Positions 35,886 through 43,233 of a DNA stretch of 64,000 nt are shown piece after piece; position 1 is the first letter of the stretch; each line of letters begins with the position of its first letter. The notes beneath the pieces were generated by a model. It saw only the letters and a list, made by a program, of their open reading frames with translations, was not told where the DNA came from and ran no database searches. The stretch comes from Armatimonadota bacterium (GTDB lineage Bacteria > Armatimonadota > Zipacnadia > Zipacnadales > JABUFB01), in the NCBI GenBank assembly GCA_013314775.1, contig JABUFB010000011.1, positions 73,144 to 137,143 of the forward strand. The letters run 5' to 3'. A program made the position numbers and the translations under genes.

Positions 35886-36437
35886 CTACTTCGCGGCCTG
35901 CTCCAGAATGCCCCGGAGCCGGCGCATGTCTTCGAGGAGCGTGGGGCGTAGTGACGGCTGGTGGAGCGCGGCGGCTGGATGGTAGAGCGGAACGAACAGC
36001 ATTCCGGTGATCTCTCGGGGCTTGCCGTGTTCCCGCCGGATGGAAGCGTGCGGGTCAATGAGCGCGTGCATGGCAGACCGCCCCAGGGTACACACCACGC
36101 GCGGGTTGATCACCGCGATCTGCCCCACGAGCCAGTCACTGCAGGCCTCAACCTCCTCCGGCCGAGGGTCGCGGTTCCCCGGAGGTCGGCACTTTACAAT
36201 ATTCGTGATGAACACGTCCTGACGGTCGATGCCGGCTTCAGACAGGAGCTCATTGAGGAACTGCCCCGCAGCCCCCACAAAGGGCCTTCCCTGGATGTCC
36301 TCCTGTTCACCGGGGCCTTCGCCGACGAAAACAACCCGCGCTTCTTCGGGCCCTTCACCGGGGACCGCGTTCCTGCGTCTCCGACAGAGGGCGCAACGGG
36401 TGCAGACGCGGATTTCCTCGGCAAGCTCCGTCAGCAC
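35886..36437 (-). CDS. Uracil-DNA glycosylase, Fe-S family 4
   Basis: About 183 residues. Removes uracil from DNA; family 4 enzymes carry a 4Fe-4S cluster. The four ligand cysteines are seen in CTRC near the start and in VKCRPPGNRDPRPEEVEAC. The uracil-binding motif is GEGPGEQEDIQGRPFVGAAGQ and the C-terminal LYHPAAALHQ keeps the catalytic-site His. I use GTG 36437, which has GGGGGAG 5-7 bases upstream; a TTG seven codons earlier has none. Placed between dapA and RNase J on the same strand. Confidence 0.9.
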   Translation of the reverse strand: MLTELAEEIRVCTRCALCRRRRNAVPGEGPEEARVVFVGEGPGEQEDIQGRPFVGAAGQFLNELLSEAGIDRQDVFITNIVKCRPPGNRDPRPEEVEACSDWLVGQIAVINPRVVCTLGRSAMHALIDPHASIRREHGKPREITGMLFVPLYHPAAALHQPSLRPTLLEDMRRLRGILEQAAK

Positions 36438-36518
36438 ACGACGTCTCCCCCGACCCAATGGGTGCGAGGGATCCCGTCGAGCAAGATGCGCCCTCGCACC
36501 ATCGTCACTGGCCGCGAG

Positions 36519-37412
36519 CTAGACGAGCCCGAGGTCCTCGCAGGCCTTCCGCAACACCGCAGTGTCTTTCTCGCTCGCCGGCACCACCGGCAGCCGCACG
36601 CCGCCGGTATCGAACCCGCAGATCTCCAATCCGCGCTTGACACACGCCGGGTTACCGGATGCCTGGAAACATGCGTCGCATATGTCCAGCAGCTTGTGGT
36701 GCAGCATCCAGGCCTTCTGTGTGTCCTTGGCGTGAAAGGCGGCGATCATCTCGGCTACATCGGGGCCGGCGAGGTGCGAGATGACGCTGATCACGCCGTG
36801 GCAGCCAACTGCAAGCATGGGAAGGGTGAACTCGTCAGACCCGGAGTAGACGCGGAAACCTTCGGGCATCCCCTGGCAGATACGGCTGATCTGCACGAGG
36901 TCACCGGAGGCTTCCTTCACCGCTACCACATTCGGCAGGTCATGGGCCAGACGCAGGACGGTAGAGGCTTCGATGTTCTTCCCCGTGCGCCCGGGCACAT
37001 TGTACAACACCACGGGCAGGTCTGTGGCTTCAGCACAGGCCTTGAAATGTTGGTACATCCCTTCCTGCGAAGGCTTATTGTAATAGGGGCCGACCAGCAT
37101 TACGCCGTCGAGAACTCCGAGTTCGGTGGCCTCGCGGGTGAGTGCGACGGAAGAAGCGGTGTCATTGCCGCCGGTGCCGCCAACGACGGTTGCCCGGTTG
37201 CCGACAGCCTCGCGGACGACCTTGAACAGATCCAGCTTCTCCTGTTTGGAGAGCGTAGGGGACTCACCGGTGGTCCCGGCGACGACAAGGCCGTCCGAGC
37301 GCTCGTTCACGAGCTTCAGAGCGAGTTCGGCGGTGCGGTCGTAGTCGACACTCAGGTCATCCGCCTTGAACGGAGTGACCATCGCGGTGAGGAGGTACCC
37401 GAGATCAGTCAT
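36519..37412 (-). CDS. dapA: 4-hydroxy-tetrahydrodipicolinate synthase
   Basis: 297-residue Schiff-base aldolase joining pyruvate and aspartate semialdehyde, the first committed step to diaminopimelate. Seen: GTTGESPTLSKQE (pyruvate site, 46-58), Tyr137 in VVLYNVPGRTG and the Schiff-base Lys166 in VAVKEASGD. Length is normal. Together with dapL and dapF in the window it supplies most of the DapL variant of the pathway. A hairpin separates it from pnp upstream, so expression may be partly independent. Confidence 0.94.
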   Translation of the reverse strand: MTDLGYLLTAMVTPFKADDLSVDYDRTAELALKLVNERSDGLVVAGTTGESPTLSKQEKLDLFKVVREAVGNRATVVGGTGGNDTASSVALTREATELGVLDGVMLVGPYYNKPSQEGMYQHFKACAEATDLPVVLYNVPGRTGKNIEASTVLRLAHDLPNVVAVKEASGDLVQISRICQGMPEGFRVYSGSDEFTLPMLAVGCHGVISVISHLAGPDVAEMIAAFHAKDTQKAWMLHHKLLDICDACFQASGNPACVKRGLEICGFDTGGVRLPVVPASEKDTAVLRKACEDLGLV

Positions 37413-37447
37413 CTACAGTGCTCCCTGGTCAGGTTTTCGGAATCAAC

Positions 37448-37479
37448 GGTGGGAATGGACTTCGCCGTCCATTCCCACC
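37448..37479 (-). terminator. Strong hairpin between pnp and dapA
   Basis: A perfect 13-bp dyad (GGTGGGAATGGAC / GTCCATTCCCACC) around a 6-base loop, 25 bases after the pnp stop. A second short dyad CCGGG-N6-CCCGG (37487-37502) precedes it. No long T-run; it could also serve as a stability or processing element. Confidence 0.7.
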
Positions 37480-37503
37480 AGACCTTCCGGGCTGCTACCC
37501 GGT

Positions 37504-39831
37504 TTATCGCTTCTTGTCGCGGAAGTACGCCTTTCCGCGCCCGGCCTCGAAATCGCTCATCTCATCGTCGACACCGGCCTTCTCGGTCGTGGAAGCCCCT
37601 GAAGCAGCTGGTCCCGACGGAGTCCCTCCTGCGGAGCGCGGGCCACGATCCCTGCCACCACTGCCTCCGCGGCTGGGGCCACGATCTCTTCCGCCGCCCG
37701 ATCGCGGGCCACGATCCCTGCTCCCGCCGCCGCTGCTGCCCTGTCCAGGTTCACGCGGCAGGAGCTCCTTTCGGCTCAGGCGGATCTTGCCCTCATCGTC
37801 GATCTCGATGACCTTGACCGTCATCTCGTCGCCGACTTTGCAGATGTCCTCGGTCCGGTCCACGTGCTCCCACGCGAGGTGGGAGATGTGTACGAGGCCG
37901 TCGCGTCCGGGGATAATCTCAACGAACGCCCCGAATGGGGTAATGCTGGAAACCCTTCCGGTGAAGACTTCGCCAACTTCAACGTCGCGGGTCATGTCCG
38001 AGATGCGCTTACGCGCGGCCTCGGTCTTCTCCTTGTCCTCGCCGCAGATGAGAACCGTACCGTCGTCCTCCACATCGATCTCCACTTCGTACTCCGCCTG
38101 AATCTCACGGATCATGCGGCCGCCGGGACCGATCAGCAGACCGATACGCTCCACTGGAATGGTGATGGAGATCATGCGCGGCGCGTATGCGGACAGTTCC
38201 TCGCGCGGATACGGGAGAGTCAGCGCCATGGTGTCGAGGATCTTCAGCCGCGCTTCGCGTGCCATATCCAGCGCCTGGAAGCAGACCTCGAGGGGCAGGT
38301 AGGGCAGCTTGGTGTCAACCTGGATCGCGTTGACGCCGTTACGAGTGCCGGCCACCTTGAAGTCCATGTGGCCGAGGAAGTCCTCGATCGCCTGCATGTC
38401 CACGAACACCCGGTAGTTCTCGGGGTCGCGCAGGACCAGCCCGATAGCGATGCCGGCAACGGGCGCCTTGATCGGCACACCGGCATCCATGAGCGAAAGG
38501 GTGCTGGCGCAGGCGCTGGCCATGGAGGTTGATGCGTCGCCGCCGAAGACCTCGGAGACGCAACGGACGGTGTACGGGAACTCGTCCTCGGGCGGCAAGA
38601 CCGCTTCAATGGCTTTGCCCGCAAGCGCACCATGACCAACCTCGCGCCGCCCGGGCGCGCGCAGCCCGCGGACCTCGCCCACCGAAAACGGGGGGAAATT
38701 GTAGTGATGCGAAAAGCGAGTGTACTCCTCTTCGCCTTCGAGTGTTCGGATCATCCGCTGGTCGCGACGCGCGCCCAGAGTGGTGAGCGTCAGAACCTGA
38801 GTATCGCCGCGCTCGAACAGGCCGGACCCGTGGGTGCGAGCGGTCAGGCCCACGTCGCATGTCAGCTCGCGAATTTCATCGAACGCCCGGCCGTCTGCGC
38901 GACGCCCTTCGTCGATGACGATCTGCTGCAGACGATCCTTCTGAATCTTCTCGATCACATAGTCGATGTCGGCAGTCTTGCCCTTCAGCTCGTCGGCGAT
39001 GCTTTCCAGGATTTCCTTGCGGATCGCCTTAGCCACGGCATTACGCTCAGCCTTGTCGTTGATCTCCACCGTGGCGCGGATGCGGTCCTCGAAGCCGTTC
39101 TTGATAAACTCGCAGACGGCGGCGTCCGGCTCCCACATCGGGAAGTCGGCCTTGGGCGCCCCGGCGATCTCGCGGAACTGTTCGATCAGATCAAGAACGG
39201 GTTGGGCTGCGTCGAAAGCCATCAGCAGGGCTTCTCGGATGGTGCTCTCCGGCACCTCCACGCCCTCCATCTCCAGCTCGACCACGCCGTCCCGGGTGAT
39301 GGCTGCAAGCAAATCAAACTCGCCCGCGCCTCTGATCTCATGGGCCGGGTTGACCACCAGTTCGCCATCTACTCGACCGATGTTCACGCCGGCGAAGGGG
39401 CCATTGAACGGGATGCGGGAGATGTGCAGGGCCGCGGCCGCGCCGATCATGGAGACTACGCTGACCGAACCTTCGGGGGCCACGGACAGCGGGTTCACGA
39501 TCACCTGCACGTCATTGCGCAGGCCCTCGGGTAGTAGAGGGCGAATCGGGCGGTCCACGGAGCGGCCGATGATGACGGCCTCGTCCGAGGGCTTGCCCTC
39601 GCGCTTGAAGAACCCGCCGGGAATGCGGCCGACGGAATACATCTTCTCTTCGAAGTCGACCCTCAACGGCAGGAATGGGAGATCAGTGGGTTCGTCGGTG
39701 ACACACACGGTGACGAGAATCTGCGTTTCGCCATAGGACGCCAGAACAGCAGCGTCTGCCTGCTTCGCAAGCCTGCCCGTCTCGAGAGTGAGCGTGCGGC
39801 CTGCGAACTCGGTACTGACTCTGTGTACCAT
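37504..39831 (-). CDS. pnp: Polyribonucleotide nucleotidyltransferase (PNPase)
   Basis: 775-residue phosphorolytic 3'-5' exoribonuclease. Two RNase PH-like domains (about 1-230 and 310-545, with GRSVDRPIRPLLPEGLR and AGRREVGHGALA in the catalytic half) are followed by a KH domain (ISITIPVERIGLLIGPGGRMI, near 555-615) and an S1 domain (about 620-695). The C-terminus carries a low-complexity tail with four RDRGP-type units and many Gly/Ser, a likely RNA-binding extension not found in most PNPases. RBS AGGAGG precedes ATG 39831. It follows rpsO, the usual order in bacteria. Confidence 0.97.
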   Translation of the reverse strand: MVHRVSTEFAGRTLTLETGRLAKQADAAVLASYGETQILVTVCVTDEPTDLPFLPLRVDFEEKMYSVGRIPGGFFKREGKPSDEAVIIGRSVDRPIRPLLPEGLRNDVQVIVNPLSVAPEGSVSVVSMIGAAAALHISRIPFNGPFAGVNIGRVDGELVVNPAHEIRGAGEFDLLAAITRDGVVELEMEGVEVPESTIREALLMAFDAAQPVLDLIEQFREIAGAPKADFPMWEPDAAVCEFIKNGFEDRIRATVEINDKAERNAVAKAIRKEILESIADELKGKTADIDYVIEKIQKDRLQQIVIDEGRRADGRAFDEIRELTCDVGLTARTHGSGLFERGDTQVLTLTTLGARRDQRMIRTLEGEEEYTRFSHHYNFPPFSVGEVRGLRAPGRREVGHGALAGKAIEAVLPPEDEFPYTVRCVSEVFGGDASTSMASACASTLSLMDAGVPIKAPVAGIAIGLVLRDPENYRVFVDMQAIEDFLGHMDFKVAGTRNGVNAIQVDTKLPYLPLEVCFQALDMAREARLKILDTMALTLPYPREELSAYAPRMISITIPVERIGLLIGPGGRMIREIQAEYEVEIDVEDDGTVLICGEDKEKTEAARKRISDMTRDVEVGEVFTGRVSSITPFGAFVEIIPGRDGLVHISHLAWEHVDRTEDICKVGDEMTVKVIEIDDEGKIRLSRKELLPREPGQGSSGGGSRDRGPRSGGGRDRGPSRGGSGGRDRGPRSAGGTPSGPAASGASTTEKAGVDDEMSDFEAGRGKAYFRDKKR

Positions 39832-40155
39832 TTACTCTTGTCCTCCTGGGACATGCCGGGGACCAGCGAGACCTGCGAGGAAGCAGGGAAAACAGGGGGT
39901 GGTGGCCTGCGTTCTCCGGACACCTGTCCGGGTTCCACGGTCTGCGCCCTTGTCACTGTCAGGCGCGGATACATCTACGCCCCATGGGAGTGCAGCGTTT
40001 CACGCGCTCCCGGGGCTGTTCCAGCCCCTGCTTTCCCTGATTCCCCGTCGGCTACCCCGTCGCCACGGCTTCGATTTCGGGCCGAAAGGCCCGTTGTTAC
40101 GCGCTTCGTCAAAGACCGGGCCGCGCAGTTGTCGCCGCGCGGCCCGGAAAACGCC
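39832..40155. other. rpsO-pnp intergenic region
   Basis: 324 bp without a gene. It holds the hairpin at 40116-40147 close to rpsO and the pnp RBS at the other end. The rest is GC-rich with no ORF or promoter that I can defend. Confidence 0.6.
40116..40147 (-). terminator. Terminator/attenuator hairpin after rpsO
   Basis: A perfect 11-bp dyad (CCGGGCCGCGC / GCGCGGCCCGG) with a 10-base loop begins 8 bases after the rpsO stop; TCTTTG follows on the minus strand. It corresponds in place to the rpsO terminator of E. coli, read through into pnp. Confidence 0.75.
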
Positions 40156-40425
40156 TTACCTGCGGATACCGAGGTCAGCGATGAGGCTGCGGTACCTGTC
40201 GATGTTCTTGTTCTGCAGGTAGTTCAGCAATCGGCGGCGCTGCCCCACGAGCTTCAGCAGCCCGCGCCTGGAATGGTGGTCCTTCTTGTGGGTCCTGAGA
40301 TGGTCGGTGAGATACTGGATGCGTCCGGTGAGGAGCGCGATCTGCACTTCGGGCGAACCGGTGTCACTCTCGTGCTGCTTGTACTTCTCGATGATGGCCT
40401 TCTTGTCGTCTGTTGTCAGCGCCAC
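40156..40425 (-). CDS. rpsO: 30S ribosomal protein S15
   Basis: 89 residues, the standard length, beginning at GTG 40425 ([33 protein letters not shown]...). The S15 hallmark DTGSPEVQ and [15 protein letters not shown] are seen; it binds 16S rRNA helix 22 and nucleates the platform. AGGAGA lies 8 bases upstream of GTG; a longer open frame upstream is only leader. A strong promoter sits about 150 bases upstream, leaving room for the autoregulatory leader that S15 uses in many bacteria. Confidence 0.97.
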   Translation of the reverse strand: MALTTDDKKAIIEKYKQHESDTGSPEVQIALLTGRIQYLTDHLRTHKKDHHSRRGLLKLVGQRRRLLNYLQNKNIDRYRSLIADLGIRR

Positions 40426-40450
40426 GTCAACGTCTCCTGAATCCCTGTTA

Positions 40451-40481
40451 CGTGGGCGTTCGCGGTCCAAACACACCCACG
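40451..40481 (-). promoter_or_regulatory. Leader hairpin of rpsO, candidate S15 autoregulatory element
   Basis: CGTGGG (40451-40456) pairs with CCCACG (40476-40481) in the 140-base rpsO leader, ending 25 bases before the start codon. S15 represses its own translation through leader structures in several phyla; this assignment is inference. Confidence 0.45.
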
Positions 40482-40571
40482 CCGGCGCAACCTTATCAAG
40501 TCTGCCCTTGACCGCGCTCTCCGCCGGAAACAGCGAGACAGCCCAGTCAGGGGACCTGCGCCGGTAGCCAG

Positions 40572-40600
40572 ATGATACCACACCTACGACCGGGTGTAAA
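40572..40600 (-). promoter_or_regulatory. Strong candidate promoter of rpsO-pnp
   Basis: TTTACA (40595-40600) and TATCAT (40572-40577), each five of six to consensus, with a 17-base spacer. Transcription would begin near 40564. Confidence 0.7.
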
Positions 40601-40926
40601 GGACACGAGGTCGGTTCAACGGTCTACGCCGGTGCCGCCCGCCCCAGTGGAGCGCGGACCCGTGTCTGGGCGGGCATTGGATTTTGCACTCGCCGTCGCC
40701 CCCGGTAGGACAGGCAATCCTGCCTGTTCGCCGTTGCCGTTGCCATCCGATGCCCGAAGAGCGAGGGATCGGATCGGTAACGGCAGGTTTTTCGATGTCA
40801 ATCGGCTGCCCCCCAGTAGCCCCGTGCGTTGCCGTGAACCGGGTACAAACACCTCAGAGCGCCCCGGTCACGAAGCGCCATTCAGTCTGCCGGTTCGTCC
40901 CCCGATACGGGCCTCCGCGCCTCACC
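40601..40926. repeat. Intergenic palindromes: REP-like dyad and plus-strand terminator-like hairpin
   Basis: 326 bp without a gene between rpsO and the fucosidase. ACAGGC-AATCCT-GCCTGT at 40710-40727 is a REP-like palindrome. A longer hairpin has arms 40737-40751 and 40768-40783 (15 of 16 positions pair, one bulge), followed by TTTTT at 40788-40792. On the plus strand this is a good terminator shape, yet no plus-strand gene precedes it. Confidence 0.55.
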
Positions 40927-41946
40927 CTACTCCCCTGGGAAGCCTTCTCGCCGCAGTCTCTCTCCCACCGCACGCAGGACGGGCTCGTCCTCCGGGTCCA
41001 GCGAGCCATCCGCCAGCGGCGCGGTGTTCAGGAGCAGATTGTAGCCGTTCTCCCGCGCGTAACGGATCGTCTCCCAGACTTCCTCCTCGGTCTTGTGCTG
41101 GCCCGCATCTGCCTGGGTGTAGCCCCAGCCCTTGCCCATGGTGGTGCAGATCTCCCCAGGCTTGCCCGAGGTCTCCACGGCCTTATGCTCCGGGGCGAAG
41201 AAGTCCTCGGTGCCCAGAAGCCCCTGCTTGTAGGACACCAGCACCTGCGGCTGGAGACTGTGGATGTGGTCGTACAGCTCCTGGCAGCGGAACTTCTCCC
41301 GGTCTCCGGATAGCGGCACCGCGATGCCGTCCAGCCAGATCGCAGCCACCGGCCCGTAATTGGTGAGCAACTCGGTGATCTGCGCGGTCATGAATTCCAG
41401 GTAGATCTGCAGATCGTGGGCTTCTCCTGTGGCATAGGAGGGTTCCGGCGGGTCATACTCAGGCCGGGCCGCGCCGCCCCACTCGTCGTTGTTGGGTGCG
41501 TGCGGATGACGCCAGTCGCGACCGTGGGAATAGTACAGGCAAAGCCCCAGCCCCGCGTCGGCGCACGCTTCGGCAAGCTCGGCCACCAGGTCTCGACCGC
41601 AGGCATTCAGTGTGTTGAAGGGAGTATAGTCGGTGGCGAACAGGCAGAAGCTGTCATGGTGGCGCGTGGTGAGGTTCACATATTTCATGCCGCAATCCAC
41701 TGCGAAATCTGCGATGTACCTCGCGTCGAAACCTTCGGCGGTGAAGTCGTCCATGAGCTTCTGGTACTCATGCACCGGGATCTTCTCTCGATACTGGACC
41801 CACTCGTGCCGCCCCAGCAATGAATACAGGCCATAATGCAGGAAAAGCCCGTATCTCGCCTGGCGGAACCACTGCACGGCTGCCTGGCGCGGATCAACTG
41901 CATACAGGTCCTCGTATCCAGCCAGATAAGGCGGAACGCTTGGCAT
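40927..41946 (-). CDS. Alpha-L-fucosidase (GH29)
   Basis: 339 residues, no signal peptide, so likely cytoplasmic. GH29 landmarks: FRQARYGLFLHYGLYS, KYVNLTTRHHDSFCLF (93-103 region) and AAIWLDG with the nucleophile Asp206 (family WFDG). The enzyme cleaves terminal L-fucose by retention. It is shorter than typical GH29 proteins (about 450) since the C-terminal beta-sandwich is missing, ending soon after NGYNLLLNTAP. The catalytic acid cannot be fixed by eye. The sulfatase and isomerase-like genes nearby fit fucose-rich glycan use. Confidence 0.88.
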   Translation of the reverse strand: MPSVPPYLAGYEDLYAVDPRQAAVQWFRQARYGLFLHYGLYSLLGRHEWVQYREKIPVHEYQKLMDDFTAEGFDARYIADFAVDCGMKYVNLTTRHHDSFCLFATDYTPFNTLNACGRDLVAELAEACADAGLGLCLYYSHGRDWRHPHAPNNDEWGGAARPEYDPPEPSYATGEAHDLQIYLEFMTAQITELLTNYGPVAAIWLDGIAVPLSGDREKFRCQELYDHIHSLQPQVLVSYKQGLLGTEDFFAPEHKAVETSGKPGEICTTMGKGWGYTQADAGQHKTEEEVWETIRYARENGYNLLLNTAPLADGSLDPEDEPVLRAVGERLRREGFPGE

Positions 41947-42195
41947 CGTGAGCCTCCGTTATCGGATGCCGACCATTACGGCCGGCGCCCTGTCGCGACC
42001 CCGAAGGAACCAAATCGCGGCGACATCGGTCCAGGAAGGCGGAATCCAGGTCGAGACGACACCGGGTAAGGTGCCGGATGACGTCAAGGATACCACAAGT
42101 GGCGACGACGCGAACACGGGTCTCTTGTCGGCGCAGGAGGATTTGCCGGTCCGCGCAGGCAATACTCCAGCATACCAGCGGGAGGGAATTCGGCG
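41947..42195. other. Divergent intergenic region, fucosidase/GNAT
   Basis: 249 bp between two divergent starts. RBS GGGAGGG for the GNAT gene is at its end. I find no clear promoter boxes or strong dyads. Confidence 0.4.
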
Positions 42196-43197
42196 ATGTC
42201 CATAGAGATCAGGGCCCTGCGCCGAGATGAACTTGACGTCCATGACCAGCTTATCTTCGACGCCTATCGCGAATACAGTCGTGATGGGCAGGATCGCCGC
42301 TGGTGGCTGGATGTGGCTCGGCACGATCCGTACTACTCGCCCGAACAGACCCAGGTGCTCATCGCTGACGGCGTCATGGTCGCGAGCGTCACCGCATACT
42401 GGCGCGAGATGTACTGCGCCGGGACCACCGCGCGAGTGGGCGCCATCGGCAGCGTCGCCACCCATCCCGACCATCGCAAGCGAGGATATGTGCGCACGCT
42501 CCTGAACGCCTCCTGCGAGTGGATGCGCGACAACCAGTTTGACTTCAGCTTCCTGTTCGGGCGCGAGGAGGTCTACGGGGGCAGCGGCTGGCGCATGTTC
42601 TCGGCCTTCGGGGCATCGGTAGACGCCCATCTTCCCGCCGAAGCACCGGCACAAGTGCGCCAGGCCGAGTTCCCGGCTGACATCCCGGTGCTGCAGGCGG
42701 TCTATGACTCCTTCAACGCCGGCCTGACGGGCACCTTCGTCCGCTCCACTGATTACTGGGCGAGCCGGGTCACCTGCGGCTATTTCCGGGACAACACCCG
42801 CTCGTTCTTCATCGTCGAGAGAGACGGCGATCCCATAGGGTATTTCCGCTCCGACAGCGAAAGCTCAGTAACGGAGTTGGGCTGGAAGCGCAATGTCGAG
42901 GGTGCCGGGCCGGACACGGTCGGGACAATCCTCTGCCAGTGGCCGGACCGCGAAGTGCGGTTCGGTTGCTGGAACCGCGACTTGCAGGCAGCCCTCGACC
43001 CGTACCTGTGGGCTCCCAGCCAGGCGGTAATGCGCGAGAAATCGTCAGCCATCCACCTGAACGAGACCAACAGGGGGCTGTGGAAGTACATTGGCCCGGG
43101 ACGTGGCGAGTTCCCGCAGGTCACGGATACGGAAAGCATGATCGCCTTCCTGCACGCCCAAGATTACACATTCTGGAGCGGCGTGGACAACTTCTGA
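42196..43197 (+). CDS. GNAT-family acetyltransferase (Eis-like double-domain)
   Basis: 333 residues. The first half has the acetyl-CoA loop: VGAIGSVATHPDHRKRGYVRTLL, matching the V-x-V-xP-x-R-x-x-G-x-G/A core. IEIRALRRDELD at the start and a second lobe with an SCP2/GNAT-like layout recall Eis-type N-acetyltransferases that use a tandem-GNAT fold; the acceptor is unknown. RBS GGGAGGG lies 9 bases before ATG 42196. It is divergent to the fucosidase and in line with the following lipoprotein gene (36 bp gap). Confidence 0.85.
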   Translation: MSIEIRALRRDELDVHDQLIFDAYREYSRDGQDRRWWLDVARHDPYYSPEQTQVLIADGVMVASVTAYWREMYCAGTTARVGAIGSVATHPDHRKRGYVRTLLNASCEWMRDNQFDFSFLFGREEVYGGSGWRMFSAFGASVDAHLPAEAPAQVRQAEFPADIPVLQAVYDSFNAGLTGTFVRSTDYWASRVTCGYFRDNTRSFFIVERDGDPIGYFRSDSESSVTELGWKRNVEGAGPDTVGTILCQWPDREVRFGCWNRDLQAALDPYLWAPSQAVMREKSSAIHLNETNRGLWKYIGPGRGEFPQVTDTESMIAFLHAQDYTFWSGVDNF

Positions 43198-43233
43198 ATA
43201 CAGCCCACCAGCCGCCGTCGGAGTCGAGAGCCA

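Noticed and set aside
35961-37811. 616-codon plus-strand open frame across udg, dapA and the end of pnp
   Set aside because: It runs antisense to three well-supported genes and has no domain similarity.
40426-40581. N-terminal extension of S15 by 52 residues
   Set aside because: The standard 89-residue protein begins at GTG 40425 with a good RBS, and the extension covers leader and promoter-proximal sequence.
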